A program made the translations under genes and the position numbers. Shown here piece by piece: positions 42,642-54,969 of a stretch of DNA of 64,000 nt. The DNA comes from Antedon mediterranea (taxonomy: Eukaryota; Echinodermata; Crinoidea; Comatulida; Antedonidae): contig NC_092675.1 in NCBI RefSeq assembly GCF_964355755.1, positions 8,879,312-8,943,311 of the forward strand, given 5' to 3'. The notes under the pieces are model-generated. The model had not been told where the DNA came from, did not search any database, and saw nothing but the letters and a program-made list of their open reading frames with translations. Position 1 is the stretch's first letter; the number at the start of each line of letters is the position of its first letter.

Positions 42642-43319
42642 GTCTACAACCGTACCAGGTTGCCTAGCCTGTGAATATCTGTTGTCGTACACCTGTTTTT
42701 ATCTTTTTATTTATCCTAAAATATAGTCTCCTTTAAGTGTTTCGATTTTCCAAAAATGTGTTTATACTGTTGATGATAGTATAAGTAAATAAATTCAAAC
42801 TTTAACCGCAATTAATCGAAAGTTTTTCAACTAAACTGCATTGAAAACAACGGTTCTCGTCCGATCACTGAAGTTAAACAAGTTGTTGTTCAAAGACATG
42901 TTTGTTGTTGTATGTTGCTGCTGTGGTGACGGTACAAACGTCACTGTACTACGCGGGCGTCCACTTGTGTGCGCGTTTGATTCTTAGCAACAAAGCGGCC
43001 TGAATCTTTTGTACATGCCGCTAATGTGTTATGCTTCATTGTACAGTGTTATTGTTTCCTTTATATTATCTTTTTAAGAACCTCAGTATAACTTTTTAAA
43101 TTATACTAAACAAAGTTGAATTTACCTTTCAAGTATGTGTTTCTTCAACAGAAGTGGGTGTAAATACCAACGTCATGGTTTCAGCAGCTGCTAATTTCAA
43201 TCCTAGAAAATGTTCTATAATAAATGAACAAAACTATTAGGTTATAGGATATATATGTTTATAGAGATTTTGACAGTGAATATAAGATGTATATATACTT
43301 GAACCGCAAGTAACCGAAC
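42642..43319 (+). repeat. Long spacer U32 (class 2)
   Basis: psi-A 42642-42694 (TCTAAT upstream; private TTTTATTTATCC after it), psi-B 5' half 42822-42883. Confidence 0.85.
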
Positions 43320-43439
43320 GTCTACAACCATACCACGTTGAAAACACCGGTTCTCGTCCGAACACCGCAGTTAAACAACGTCGGGCCTGGTTAGTACTTG
43401 GATGGGAGACCGCCTGGGAATACCTGGTGTCGTAGACCT
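43320..43439 (+). rRNA. 5S: 5S rRNA, U33 gene 1
   Basis: Array consensus; -1 base C. Confidence 0.97.
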
Positions 43440-43555
43440 ATGTTTAACTTTTTTAAATTATACTAAACAATGTTTATTTTACCTTTCAATTATGTTTTTT
43501 GACAGTAACTATAAGATCTTTCTAAGTTATAATCTTGAACCGCAAGTAACCGAAT

Positions 43556-43675
43556 GTCTACAACCATACCACGTTGAAAACACCGGTTCTCGTCCGAACA
43601 CCGCAGTTAAACAACGTCGGGCCTGGTTAGTACTTGGATGGAAGACCGCCTGGGAATACCTGGTGTCGTAGACCT
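43556..43675 (+). rRNA. 5S: 5S rRNA, U33 gene 2
   Basis: G87A; -1 base T. U33 appears to be a copy of U23. Confidence 0.94.
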
Positions 43676-43791
43676 ATGTTTAACTTTTTTAAATTATACT
43701 AAACAATGTTTATTTTACCTTTCAATTATGTTTTTTGACAGTAACTATAAGTTCTTTCTCAGTTATAATCTTGAACCGCAAGTAACCGAAT

Positions 43792-44471
43792 GTCTACAAC
43801 CGTACCAGGTTGCCTAGCCTGTGAATATCTGTTGTCGTACACCTGTTTTTATCTTTTTAATAATCCTAAAATATAGTCTCCTTTAAGTGTTTCGATTTTC
43901 CAAAAATGTGTTTATACTGTTGATGATAGTATAAGTAAATAAATTCAAACTTTAACCGCAATTAATCGAAAGTTTTTCAACTAAACTGCATTGAAAACAA
44001 CGGTTCTCGTCCGATCACTGAAGTTAAACAAGTTGTTGTTCAAAGACATGTTTGTTGTTGTATGTTGCTGCTGTGGTGACGGTACAAACGTCACTGTACT
44101 ACGCGGGCGTCCACTTGTGTGCGCGTTTGATTCTTAGCAACAAAGCGGCCTGAATCTTTTGTACATGCCGCTAATGTGTTATGCTTCATTGTACAGTGTT
44201 ATTGTTTCCTTTATATTATCTTTTTAAGAACCTCAGTATAACTTTTTAAATTATACTAAACAAAGTTGAATTTACCTTTCAAGTATGTGTTTCTTCAACA
44301 GAAGTGGGTGTAAATACCAACGTCATGGTTTCAGCAGCTGCTAATTTCAATCCTAGAGAAAATGTTCTATAATAAATGAACAAAACTATTAGGTTATAGG
44401 ATATATATGTTTATAGAGATTTTGACAGTGAATATAAGATGTATATATACTTGAACCGCAAGTAACCGAAC
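43792..44471 (+). repeat. Long spacer U33 (class 2)
   Basis: psi-A 43792-43844, psi-B 5' half 43972-44033; CCTAGAGAAAATG as in U23. Confidence 0.85.
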
Positions 44472-44591
44472 GTCTACAACCATACCACGTTGAAAACACC
44501 GGTTCTCGTCCGAACACCGCAGTTAAACAACGTCGGGCCTGGTTAGTACTTGGATGGGAGACCGCCTGGGAATACCTGGTGTCGTAGACCT
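44472..44591 (+). rRNA. 5S: 5S rRNA, U34 gene 1
   Basis: Array consensus; -1 base C. Confidence 0.97.
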
Positions 44592-44707
44592 ATGTTTAAC
44601 TTTTTTAAATTATACTAAACAATGTTTATTTTACCTTTCAATTATGTTTTTTGACAGTAACTATAAAATCTTTCTCAGTTATAATCTTGAACCGCAAGTA
44701 ACCGAAT

Positions 44708-44827
44708 GTCTACAACCATACCACGTTGAAAACACCGGTTCTCGTCCGAACACCGCAGTTAAACAACGTCGGGCCTGGTTAGTACTTGGATGGGAGACCG
44801 CCTGGGAATACCTGGTGTCGTAGACCT
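44708..44827 (+). rRNA. 5S: 5S rRNA, U34 gene 2
   Basis: Array consensus; -1 base T; upstream TATAAAATC. Confidence 0.97.
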
Positions 44828-44944
44828 ATGTTTAACTTTTTTAAATTATACTAAATAAAGTTTATTTTACCTTTCAATTATATTTTTATGACAGTAACTA
44901 TAAGATCTTTCTAAGTTATAATCTTGAACCGCAAGTAACCGAAC

Positions 44945-45064
44945 GTCTACAACCATACCACGTTGAAAACACCGGTTCTCCTCCGAACACCGCAGTTAAA
45001 CAACGTCGGGCCTGGTTAGTACTTGGATGGGAGACCGCCTGGGAATACCTGGTGTCGTAGACCT
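44945..45064 (+). rRNA. 5S: 5S rRNA, U34 gene 3
   Basis: G37C; 237-bp spacing. Confidence 0.96.
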
Positions 45065-45180
45065 ATGTTTAACTTTTTTAAATTATACTAAACAATGTTT
45101 ATTTTACCTTTCAATTATGTTTTTTGACAGTAACTATAAGATCTTTCTCAGTTATAATCTTGAACCGCAAGTAACCGAAT

Positions 45181-45858
45181 GTCTACAACCGTACCAGGTT
45201 GCCTAGCCTGTGAATATCTGTTGTCGTACACCTGTTTTTATCTTTTTAATAATCCTAAAATATAGTCTCGTTTAAGTGTTTCGATTTTCCAAAAATGTGT
45301 TTATACTGTTGATGATAGTATAAGTAAATAAATTCAAACTGTAACCGCAATTAATCGAAAGTTTTTAAACTAAACTGCATTGAAAACAACGGTTCTCGTC
45401 CGATCACTGAAGTTAAACAAGTTTTTGTTCAAAGACATGTTTGTTGTTGTATGTTGCTGCTGTGGTGACGGTACAAACGTCACTGTACTACGCGGGCGTC
45501 CACTTGTGTGCGCGTTTGATTCTTAGCAACAAAGCGGCCTGAATCTTTTGTACATGCCGCTAATGTGTTATGCTTCATTGTACAGTGTTATTGTTTCCTT
45601 TATATTATCTTTTTAAGAACCTCAGTATAACTTTTTAAATTATACTAAACAAAGTTGAATTTACCTTTCAAGTATGTGTTTCTTCAACAGAAGTGGGTGT
45701 AAATACCAACGTCATGGTTTCAGCAGCTGCTAATTTCAATCCTAGAAAATGTTCTTTAATAAATGAACAAAACTATTAGGTTATAGGATATATATGTTTA
45801 TAGAGATTTTGACAGTGAATATAAGATGTATATATACTTGAACCGCAAGTAACCGAAC
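45181..45858 (+). repeat. Long spacer U34 (class 2)
   Basis: psi-A 45181-45233, psi-B 5' half 45361-45422 (private GTTTTTAAAC). Private AAGTTTTTG mutates the GTTGTTG end of the 113-nt insertion. Confidence 0.85.
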
Positions 45859-45978
45859 GTCTACAACCATACCACGTTGAAAACACCGGTTCTCGTCCGA
45901 ACACCGCAGTTAAACAACGTCGGGCCTGGTTAGTACTTGGATGGGAGACCGCCTGGGAATACCTGGTGTCGTAGACCT
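45859..45978 (+). rRNA. 5S: 5S rRNA, U35 gene 1
   Basis: Array consensus; -1 base C. Confidence 0.97.
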
Positions 45979-46094
45979 ATGTTTAACTTTTTTAAATTAT
46001 ACTAAACAATGTTTATTTTACCTTTCAATTATGTTTTTTGACAGTAACTATAAGATCTTTCTCAGTTATAATCTTGAACCGCAAGTAACCGAAT

Positions 46095-46214
46095 GTCTAC
46101 AACCATACCACGTTGAAAACACCGGTTCTCGTCCGAACACCGCAGTTAAACAACGTCGGGCCTGGTTAGTACTTGGATGGAAGACCGCCTGGGAATACCT
46201 GGTGTCGTAGACCT
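46095..46214 (+). rRNA. 5S: 5S rRNA, U35 gene 2
   Basis: G87A; -1 base T. Confidence 0.94.
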
Positions 46215-46330
46215 ATGTTTAACTTTTTTAAATTATACTAAACAATGTTTATTTTACCTTTCAATTGTGTTTTTTGACAGTAACTATAAGTTCTTTCTCA
46301 GTTATAATCTTGAACCGCAAGTAACTGAAT

Positions 46331-46946
46331 GTCTACAACCGTACCAGGTTGCCTAGCCTGTGAATATCTGTTGTCGTACACCTGTTTTTATCTTTTTAAT
46401 AATCCTAAAATATAGTCTCGTTTAAGTGTTTCTATTTTCCAAAAATGTGTTTATACTGTTGATGATAGTATAAGTAAATAAATTCAAACTGTAACCGCAA
46501 TTAATCGAAAGTTTTTCAACTAAACTGCATTGAAAACAACGGTTCTCGTCCGATCACTGAAGTTAAACAAGTTGTTGTTCAAAGACATGTTTGTTGTTGT
46601 ATGTTGCTGCTGTGGTGACGGTACAAACGTCACTGTACTACGCGGGCGTCCACTTGTGTGCGCGTTTGATTCTTAGCAACAAAGCGGCCTGAATCTTTTG
46701 TACATGCCGCTAATGTGTTATGCTTCATTGTACAGTGTTATTGTTTCCTTTATATTATCTTTTTAAGAACCTCAGTATAACTTTTTAAATTATACTAAAC
46801 AAAGTTGAATTTACCTTTCAAGTATGTGTTTCTTCAACAGAAGTGGGTGTAAATATCAACGTCATGGTTTCAGCAGCTGCTAATTTCAATCCTAGAAAAT
46901 GTTCTATAATAAATGAACAAAAGTATTAGGTTATAAGTAACCGAAC
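46331..46946 (+). repeat. Long spacer U35 (class 2), leader deleted
   Basis: psi-A 46331-46383, psi-B 5' half 46511-46572. Same AGGTTAT/AAGTAACC deletion junction as U12. Confidence 0.85.
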
Positions 46947-47066
46947 GTCTACAACCATACCATGTTGAAAACACCGGTTCTCGTCCGAACACCGCAGTTA
47001 AACAACGTCGGGCCTCGTTAGTACTTGGATGGGAGACCGCCTGGGAATACCTGGTGTCGTAGACCT
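46947..47066 (+). rRNA. 5S: 5S rRNA, U36 gene 1 (upstream promoter deleted)
   Basis: C17T, G70C; lacks TATATATA, as U13 gene 1. Confidence 0.93.
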
Positions 47067-47182
47067 ATGTTTAACTTTTTTAAATTATACTAAACAATGT
47101 TTATTTTACCTTTCAATTATGTTTTTTGACAGTAACTATAAGATCTTTCTAAGTTATAATCTTGAACCGCAAGTAACCGAAC

Positions 47183-47302
47183 GTCTACAACCATACCACG
47201 TTGAAAACACCGGTTCTCGTCCGAACACCGCAGTTAAACAACGTCGGGCCTGGTTAGTACTTGGATGGGAGACCGCCTGGGAATACCTGGTGTCGTAGAC
47301 CT
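47183..47302 (+). rRNA. 5S: 5S rRNA, U36 gene 2
   Basis: Array consensus; -1 base C. Confidence 0.97.
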
Positions 47303-47418
47303 ATGTTTAACTTTTTTAAATTATACTAAACAATGTTTATTTTACCTTTCAATTATGTTTTTTGACAGTAACTATAAGATCTTTCTCAGTTATAATCTTG
47401 AACCGCAAGGAACCGAAT

Positions 47419-47538
47419 GTCTACAACCATACCACGTTGAAAACACCGGTTCTCGTCCGAACACCGCAGTTAAACAACGTCGGGCCTGGTTAGTACTTGG
47501 ATGGGAGACCGCCTGGGAATACCTGGTGTCGTAGACCT
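47419..47538 (+). rRNA. 5S: 5S rRNA, U36 gene 3
   Basis: Array consensus; -1 base T; GGAACC flank. Confidence 0.97.
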
Positions 47539-47655
47539 ATGTTTAACTTTTTTAAATTATACTAAATAAAGTTTATTTTACCTTTCAATTATATTTTCAA
47601 GACAGTAACTATAAGATCTTTCTAAGTTCTAATCTTGAACCGCAAGTAACCGAAT

Positions 47656-48333
47656 GTCTACAACCGTACCAGGTTGCCTAGCCTGTGAATATCTGTTGTC
47701 GTACACCTGTTTTTATCTTTTTAATAATCCTAAAATATAGTCTCCTTTAAGTGTTTCGATTTTCCAAAAATGTGTTTATACTGTTGATGATAGTATAAGT
47801 AAATAAATTCAAACTTTAACCGCAATTAATCGAAAGTTTTTCAACTAAACTGCATTGAAAACAACGGTTCTCGTCCGATCACTGAAGTTAAACAAGTTGT
47901 TGTTCAAAGACATGTTTGTTGTTGTATGTTGCTGCTGTGGTGACGGTACAAACGTCACTGTACTACGCGGGCGTCCACTTGTGTGCGCGTTTGATTCTTA
48001 GCAACAAAGCGGCCTGAATCTTTTGTACATGCCGCTAATGTGTTATGCTTCATTGTACAGTGTTATTGTTTCCTTTATATTATCTTTTTAAGAACCTCAG
48101 TATAACTTTTTAAATTATACTAAACAAAGTTGAATTTACCTTTCAAGTATGTGTTTCTTCAACAGAAGTGGGTGTAAATACCAACGTCATGGTTTCAGCA
48201 GCTGCTAATTTCAATCCTAGAAAATGTTCTATAATAAATGAACAAAACTATTAGGTTATAGGATATATATGTTTATAGAGATTTTGACAGTGAATATAAG
48301 ATGTATATATACTTGAACCGCAAGTAACCGAAC
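47656..48333 (+). repeat. Long spacer U36 (class 2)
   Basis: psi-A 47656-47708 (TCTAAT upstream), psi-B 5' half 47836-47897. Confidence 0.85.
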
Positions 48334-48453
48334 GTCTACAACCATACCACGTTGAAAACACCGGTTCTCGTCCGAACACCGCAGTTAAACAACGTCGGGC
48401 CTGGTTAGTACTTGGATGGGAGACCGCCTGGGAATACCTGGTGTCGTAGACCT
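48334..48453 (+). rRNA. 5S: 5S rRNA, U37 gene 1
   Basis: Array consensus; -1 base C. Confidence 0.97.
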
Positions 48454-48569
48454 ATGTTTAACTTTTTTAAATTATACTAAACAATGTTTATTTTACCTTT
48501 CAATTATGTTTTTTGACAGTAACTATAAAATCTTTCTCAGTTATAATCTTGAACCGCAAGTAACCGAAT

Positions 48570-48689
48570 GTCTACAACCATACCACGTTGAAAACACCGG
48601 TTCTCGTCCGAACACCGCAGTTAAACAACGTCGGGCCTGGTTAGTACTTGGATGGGAGACCGCCTGGGAATACCTGGTGTCGTAGACCT
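48570..48689 (+). rRNA. 5S: 5S rRNA, U37 gene 2
   Basis: Array consensus; -1 base T; upstream TATAAAATC as in U34 gene 2. Confidence 0.97.
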
Positions 48690-48806
48690 ATGTTTAACTT
48701 TTTTAAATTATACTAAATAAAGTTTATTTTACCTTTCAATTATATTTTTATGACAGTAACTATAAGATCTTTCTAAGTTATAATCTTGAACCGCAAGTAA
48801 CCGAAC

Positions 48807-48926
48807 GTCTACAACCATACCACGTTGAAAACACCGGTTCTCCTCCGAACACCGCAGTTAAACAACGTCGGGCCTGGTTAGTACTTGGATGGGAGACCGC
48901 CTGGGAATACCTGGTGTCGTAGACCT
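48807..48926 (+). rRNA. 5S: 5S rRNA, U37 gene 3
   Basis: G37C. Confidence 0.96.
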
Positions 48927-49042
48927 ATGTTTAACTTTTTTAAATTATACTAAACAATGTTTATTTTACCTTTCAATTATGTTTTTTGACAGTAACTATA
49001 AGATCTTTCTCAGTTATAATCTTGAACCGCAAGTAACCGAAT

Positions 49043-49720
49043 GTCTACAACCGTACCAGGTTGCCTAGCCTGTGAATATCTGTTGTCGTACACCTGTTTT
49101 TATCTTTTTAATAATCCTAAAATATAGTCTCGTTTAAGTGTTTCGATTTTCCAAAAATGTGTTTATACTGTTGATGATAGTATAAGTAAATAAATTCAAA
49201 CTGTAACCGCAATTAATCGAAAGTTTTTCAACTAAACTGCATTGAAAACAACGGTTCTCGTCCGATCACTGAAGTTAAACAAGTTGTTGTTCAAAGACAT
49301 GTTTGTTGTTGTATGTTGCTGCTGTGGTGACGGTACAAACGTCACTGTACTACGCGGGCGTCCACTTGTGTGCGCGTTTGATTCTTAGCAACAAAGCGGC
49401 CTGAATCTTTTGTACATGCCGCTAATGTGTTATGCTTCATTGTACAGTGTTATTGTTTCCTTTATATTATCTTTTTAAGAACCTCAGTATAACTTTTTAA
49501 ATTATACTAAACAAAGTTGAATTTACCTTTCAAGTATGTGTTTCTTCAACAGAAGTGGGTGTAAATACCAACGTCATGGTTTCAGCAGCTGCTAATTTCA
49601 ATCCTAGAAAATGTTCTATAATAAATGAACAAAACTATTAGGTTATAGGATATATATGTTTATAGAGATTTTGACAGTGAATATAAGATGTATATATACT
49701 TGAACCGCAAGTAACCGAAC
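49043..49720 (+). repeat. Long spacer U37 (class 2)
   Basis: psi-A 49043-49095, psi-B 5' half 49223-49284. Confidence 0.85.
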
Positions 49721-49840
49721 GTCTACAACCATACCACGTTGAAAACACCGGTTCTCGTCCGAACACCGCAGTTAAACAACGTCGGGCCTGGTTAGTACTT
49801 GGATGGGAGACCGCCTGGGAATACCTGGTGTCGTAGACCT
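49721..49840 (+). rRNA. 5S: 5S rRNA, U38 gene 1
   Basis: Array consensus; -1 base C. Confidence 0.97.
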
Positions 49841-49956
49841 ATGTTTAACTTTTTTAAATTATACTAAACAATGTTTATTTTACCTTTCAATTATGTTTTT
49901 TGACAGTAACTATAAGATCTTTCTCAGTTATAATCTTGAACCGCAAGTAACCGAAT

Positions 49957-50076
49957 GTCTACAACCATACCACGTTGAAAACACCGGTTCTCGTCCGAAC
50001 ACCGCAGTTAAACAACGTCGGGCCTGGTTAGTACTTGGATGGAAGACCGCCTGGGAATACCTGGTGTCGTAGACCT
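49957..50076 (+). rRNA. 5S: 5S rRNA, U38 gene 2
   Basis: G87A; -1 base T. Confidence 0.94.
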
Positions 50077-50192
50077 ATGTTTAACTTTTTTAAATTATAC
50101 TAAACAATGTTTATTTTACCTTTCAATTATGTTTTTTGACAGTAACTATAAGTTCTTTCTCAGTTATAATCTTGAACCGCAAGTAACCGAAT

Positions 50193-50808
50193 GTCTACAA
50201 CCGTACCAGGTTGCCTAGCCTGTGAATATCTGTTGTCGTACACCTGTTTTTATCTTTTTAATAATCCTAAAATATAGTCTCGTTTAAGTGTTTCTATTTT
50301 CCAAAAATGTGTTTATACTGTTGATGATAGTATAAGTAAATAAATTCAAACTGTAACCGCAATTAATCGAAAGTTTTTCAACTAAACTGCATTGAAAACA
50401 ACGGTTCTCGTCCGATCACTGAAGTTAAACAAGTTGTTGTTCAAAGACATGTTTGTTGTTGTATGTTGCTGCTGTGGTGACGGTACAAACGTCACTGTAC
50501 TACGCGGGCGTCCACTTGTGTGCGCGTTTGATTCTTAGCAACAAAGCGGCCTGAATCTTTTGTACATGCCGCTAATGTGTTATGCTTCATTGTACAGTGT
50601 TATTGTTTCCTTTATATTATCTTTTTAAGAACCTCAGTATAACTTTTTAAATTATACTAAACAAAGTTGAATTTACCTTTCAAGTATGTGTTTCTTCAAC
50701 AGAAGTGGGTGTAAATATCAACGTCATGGTTTCAGCAGCTGCTAATTTCAATCCTAGAAAATGTTCTATAATAAATGAACAAAAGTATTAGGTTATAAGT
50801 AACCGAAC
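50193..50808 (+). repeat. Long spacer U38 (class 2), leader deleted
   Basis: psi-A 50193-50245, psi-B 5' half 50373-50434; same deletion as U12 and U35. Confidence 0.85.
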
Positions 50809-50928
50809 GTCTACAACCATACCATGTTGAAAACACCGGTTCTCGTCCGAACACCGCAGTTAAACAACGTCGGGCCTCGTTAGTACTTGGATGGGAGACC
50901 GCCTGGGAATACCTGGTGTCGTAGACCT
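50809..50928 (+). rRNA. 5S: 5S rRNA, U39 gene 1 (upstream promoter deleted)
   Basis: C17T, G70C; third gene lacking TATATATA. Confidence 0.93.
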
Positions 50929-51044
50929 ATGTTTAACTTTTTTAAATTATACTAAACAATGTTTATTTTACCTTTCAATTATGTTTTTTGACAGTAACTA
51001 TAAGATCTTTCTAAGTTATAATCTTGAACCGCAAGTAACCGAAC

Positions 51045-51164
51045 GTCTACAACCATACCACGTTGAAAACACCGGTTCTCCTCCGAACACCGCAGTTAAA
51101 CAACGTCGGGCCTGGTTAGTACTTGGATGGGAGACCGCCTGGGAATACCTGGTGTCGTAGACCT
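51045..51164 (+). rRNA. 5S: 5S rRNA, U39 gene 2
   Basis: G37C. Confidence 0.96.
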
Positions 51165-51280
51165 ATGTTTAACTTTTTTAAATTATACTAAACAATGTTT
51201 ATTTTACCTTTCAATTATGTTTTTTGACAGTAACTATAAGATCTTTCTCAGTTATAATCTTGAACCGCAAGTAACCGAAT

Positions 51281-51958
51281 GTCTACAACCGTACCAGGTT
51301 GCCTAGCCTGTGAATATCTGTTGTCGTACACCTGTTTTTATCTTTTTAATAATCCTAAAATATAGTCTCGTTTAAGTGTTTCTATTTTCCAAAAATGTGT
51401 TTATACTGTTGATGATAGTATAAGTAAATAAATTCAAACTGTAACCGCAATTAATCGAAAGTTTTTCAACTAAACTGCATTGAAAACAACGGTTCTCGTC
51501 CGATCACTGAAGTTAAACAAGTTGTTGTTCAAAGACATGTTTGTTGTTGTATGTTGCTGCTGTGGTGACGGTACAAACGTCACTGTACTACGCGGGCGTC
51601 CACTTGTGTGCGCGTTTGATTCTTAGCAACAACGCGGCCTGAATCTTTTGTACATGCCGCTATTGTGTTATGCTTCTTTGTACAGTGTTATTGTTTCCTT
51701 TATATTATCTTTTTAAGAACCTCAGTATAACTTTTTAAATTATACTAAAAAAAGTTGAATTTACCTTTCAAGTATGTGTTTCTTCAACAGAAGTGGGTGT
51801 AAATACCAACGTCATGGTTTCAGCAGCTGCTAATTTCAATCCTAGAAAATGTTCTATAATAAATGAACAAAACTATTAGGTTATAGGATATATATATTTA
51901 TAGAGATTTTGACAGTGAATATAAGATGTATATATACTTGAACCGCAAGTAACCGAAC
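51281..51958 (+). repeat. Long spacer U39 (class 1)
   Basis: psi-A 51281-51333, psi-B 5' half 51461-51522; CTAAAAAAAGTTG marker. Confidence 0.85.
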
Positions 51959-52078
51959 GTCTACAACCATACCACGTTGAAAACACCGGTTCTCGTCCGA
52001 ACACCGCAGTTAAACAACGTCGGGCCTGGTTAGTACTTGGATGGGAGACCGCCTGGGAATACCTGGTGTCGTAGACCT
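51959..52078 (+). rRNA. 5S: 5S rRNA, U40 gene 1
   Basis: Array consensus; -1 base C. Confidence 0.97.
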
Positions 52079-52194
52079 ATGTTTAACTTTTTTAAATTAT
52101 ACTAAACAATGTTTATTTTACCTTTCAATTATGTTTTTTGACAGTAACTATAAGATCTTTCTCAGTTATAATCTTGAACCGCAAGGAACCGAAT

Positions 52195-52314
52195 GTCTAC
52201 AACCATACCACGTTGAAAACACCGGTTCTCGTCCGAACACCGCAGTTAAACAACGTCGGGCCTGGTTAGTACTTGGATGGGAGACCGCCTGGGAATACCT
52301 GGTGTCGTAGACCT
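52195..52314 (+). rRNA. 5S: 5S rRNA, U40 gene 2
   Basis: Array consensus; -1 base T; GGAACC flank. Confidence 0.97.
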
Positions 52315-52431
52315 ATGTTTAACTTTTTTAAATTATACTAAATAAAGTTTATTTTACCTTTCAATTATATTTTTATGACAGTAACTATAAGATCTTTCTA
52401 AGTTATAATCTTGAACCGCAAGTAACCGAAT

Positions 52432-53109
52432 GTCTACAACCGTACCAGGTTGCCTAGCCTGTGAATATCTGTTGTCGTACACCTGTTTTTATCTTTTTAA
52501 TAGTCCTAAAATATAGTCTCGTTTAAGTGTTTCGATTTTCCAAAAATGTGTTTATACTGTTGATGATAGTATAAGTAAATAAATTCAAACTGTAACCGCA
52601 ATTAATCGAAAGTTTTTCAACTAAACTGCATTGAAAACAACTGTTCTCGTCCGATCACTGAAGTTAAACAAGTTGTTGTTCAAAGACATGTTTGTTGTTG
52701 TATGTTGCTGCTGTGGTGACGGTACAAACGTCACTGTACTACGCGATCGTCCACTTGTGTGCGCGTTTGATTCTTAGCAACAAAGCGGCCTGAATCTTTT
52801 GTACATGCCGCTATTGTGTTATGCTTCTTTGTACAGTGTTATTATTTCCTTTATATTATCTTTTTAAGAACCTCAGTATAACTTTTTAAATTATACTAAA
52901 CAAAGTTGAATTTACCTTTCAAGTATGTGTTTCTTCAACAGAAGTGGGTGTAAATACCAACGTCATGGTTTCAGCAGCTGCTAATTTCAATCCTAGAAAA
53001 TGTTCTATAATAAATGAACAAAACTATTAGGTTATAGGATATATGTGTTTATAGAGATTTTGACAGTGAATATAAGATTTATATATACTTGAACCGCAAG
53101 TAACCGAAC
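52432..53109 (+). repeat. Long spacer U40 (class 4)
   Basis: psi-A 52432-52484 followed by TTAATAGTCC (only here and in U43); psi-B 5' half 52612-52673 intact. Confidence 0.85.
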
Positions 53110-53229
53110 GTCTACAACCATACCATGTTGAAAACACCGGTTCTCGTCCGAACACCGGAGTTAAACAACGTCGGGCCTCGTTAGTACTTGGATGGGAGAC
53201 CGCCTGGGAATACCTGGTGTCGTAGACCT
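53110..53229 (+). rRNA. 5S: 5S rRNA, U41 gene 1
   Basis: C17T, C49G, G70C. Confidence 0.95.
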
Positions 53230-53346
53230 ATGTTTAACTTTTTTAAATTATACTAAACAAAGTTTATTTTACCTTTCAATTATGTTTTTATGACAGTAAC
53301 TATAAGATCTTTCTAAGTTATAATCTTGAACCGCAAGTAACCGAAC

Positions 53347-53466
53347 GTCTACAACCATACCACGTTGAAAACACCGGTTCTCCTCCGAACACCGCAGTTA
53401 AACAACGTCGGGCCTGGTTAGTACTTGGATGGGAGACCGCCTGGGAATACCTGGTGTCGTAGACCT
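53347..53466 (+). rRNA. 5S: 5S rRNA, U41 gene 2
   Basis: G37C. Confidence 0.96.
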
Positions 53467-53582
53467 ATGTTTAACTTTTTTAAATTATACTAAACAATGT
53501 TTATTTTACCTTTCAATTATGTTTTTTGACAGTAACTATAAGATCTTTCTCAGTTATAATCTTGAACCGCAAGTAACCGAAT

Positions 53583-53702
53583 GTCTACAACCATACCACG
53601 TTGAAAACACCGGTTCTCGTCCGAACACCGCAGTTAAACAACGTCGGGCCTGGTTAGTACTTGGATGGGAGACCGCCTGGGAATACCTGGTGTCGTAGAC
53701 CT
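53583..53702 (+). rRNA. 5S: 5S rRNA, U41 gene 3
   Basis: Array consensus; -1 base T. Confidence 0.97.
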
Positions 53703-53818
53703 ATGTTTAACTTTTTTAAATTATACTAAACAATGTTTATTTTACCTTTCAATTATGTTTTTTGACAGTAACTATAAGATCTTTCTCAGTTATAATCTTG
53801 AACCGCAAGTAACCGAAT

Positions 53819-54496
53819 GTCTACAACCGTACCAGGTTGCCTAGCCTGTGAATATCTGTTGTCGTACACCTGTTTTTATCTTTTTAATAATCCTAAAATA
53901 TAGTCTCGTTTAAGTGTTTCTATTTTCCAAAAATGTGTTTATACTGTTGATGATAGTATAAGTAAATAAATTCAAACTGTAACCGCAATTAATCGAAAGT
54001 TTTTCAACTAAACTGCATTGAAAACAACGGTTCTCGTCCGATCACTGAAGTTAAACAAGTTGTTGTTCAAAGACATGTTTGTTGTTGTATGTTGCTGCTG
54101 TGGTGACGGTACAAACGTCACTGTACTACGCGGGCGTCCACTTGTGTGCGCGTTTGATTCTTAGCAACAACGCGGCCTGAATCTTTTGTACATGCCGCTA
54201 TTGTGTTATGCTTCTTTGTACAGTGTTATTGTTTCCTTTATATTATCTTTTTAAGAACCTCAGTATAACTTTTTAAATTATACTAAAAAAAGTTGAATTT
54301 ACCTTTCAAGTATGTGTTTCTTCAACAGAAGTGGGTGTAAATACCAACGTCATGGTTTCAGCAGCTGCTAATTTCAATCCTAGAAAATGTTCTATAATAA
54401 ATGAACAAAACTATTAGGTTATAGGATATATATATTTATAGAGATTTTGACAGTGAATATAAGATGTATATATACTTGAACCGCAAGTAACCGAAC
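53819..54496 (+). repeat. Long spacer U41 (class 1)
   Basis: psi-A 53819-53871, psi-B 5' half 53999-54060; CTAAAAAAAGTTG marker. Confidence 0.85.
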
Positions 54497-54616
54497 GTCT
54501 ACAACCATACCACGTTGAAAACACCGGTTCTCGTCCGAACACCGCAGTTAAACAACGTCGGGCCTGGTTAGTACTTGGATGGGAGACCGCCTGGGAATAC
54601 CTGGTGTCGTAGACCT
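54497..54616 (+). rRNA. 5S: 5S rRNA, U42 gene 1
   Basis: Array consensus; -1 base C. Confidence 0.97.
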
Positions 54617-54732
54617 ATGTTTAACTTTTTTAAATTATACTAAACAATGTTTATTTTACCTTTCAATTATGTTTTTTGACAGTAACTATAAGATCTTTCT
54701 CAGTTATAATCTTGAACCGCAAGGAACCGAAT

Positions 54733-54852
54733 GTCTACAACCATACCACGTTGAAAACACCGGTTCTCGTCCGAACACCGCAGTTAAACAACGTCGGGCC
54801 TGGTTAGTACTTGGATGGGAGACCGCCTGGGAAAACCTGGTGGCGTAGACCT
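54733..54852 (+). rRNA. 5S: 5S rRNA, U42 gene 2
   Basis: T102A, T111G (GGAAAACCTGGTGGCGTAG), an allele pair found only here and in U45. Confidence 0.95.
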
Positions 54853-54969
54853 ATGTTTAACTTTTTTAAATTATACTAAATAAAGTTTATTTTACCTTTC
54901 AATTATATTTTTATGACAGTAACTATAAGATCTTTCTAAGTTATAATCTTGAACCGCAAGTAACCGAAT

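Larger units (their letters stand above)
44472..48333 (+). repeat. 3862-bp block, copy 1 (U34-U36)
   Basis: The first genes of U34, U35 and U36 each recur exactly 3862 bp later in U37, U38 and U39. The G87A gene and the promoter-deleted gene recur at the same places. The last unit differs in gene number. Confidence 0.85.
48334..51958 (+). repeat. 3862-bp block, copy 2 (U37-U39, shortened)
   Basis: Collinear with U34-U36 until the second gene of the last unit. U39 has a G37C gene in place of U36's two consensus genes, and then a class 1 spacer. Confidence 0.85.

Noticed and set aside
33164-43319. Block repeats as pure assembly duplication
   Set aside because: Private variants in each copy and the LINE in only one sister block argue for real duplication, although collapsed or expanded copy number cannot be excluded from sequence alone.
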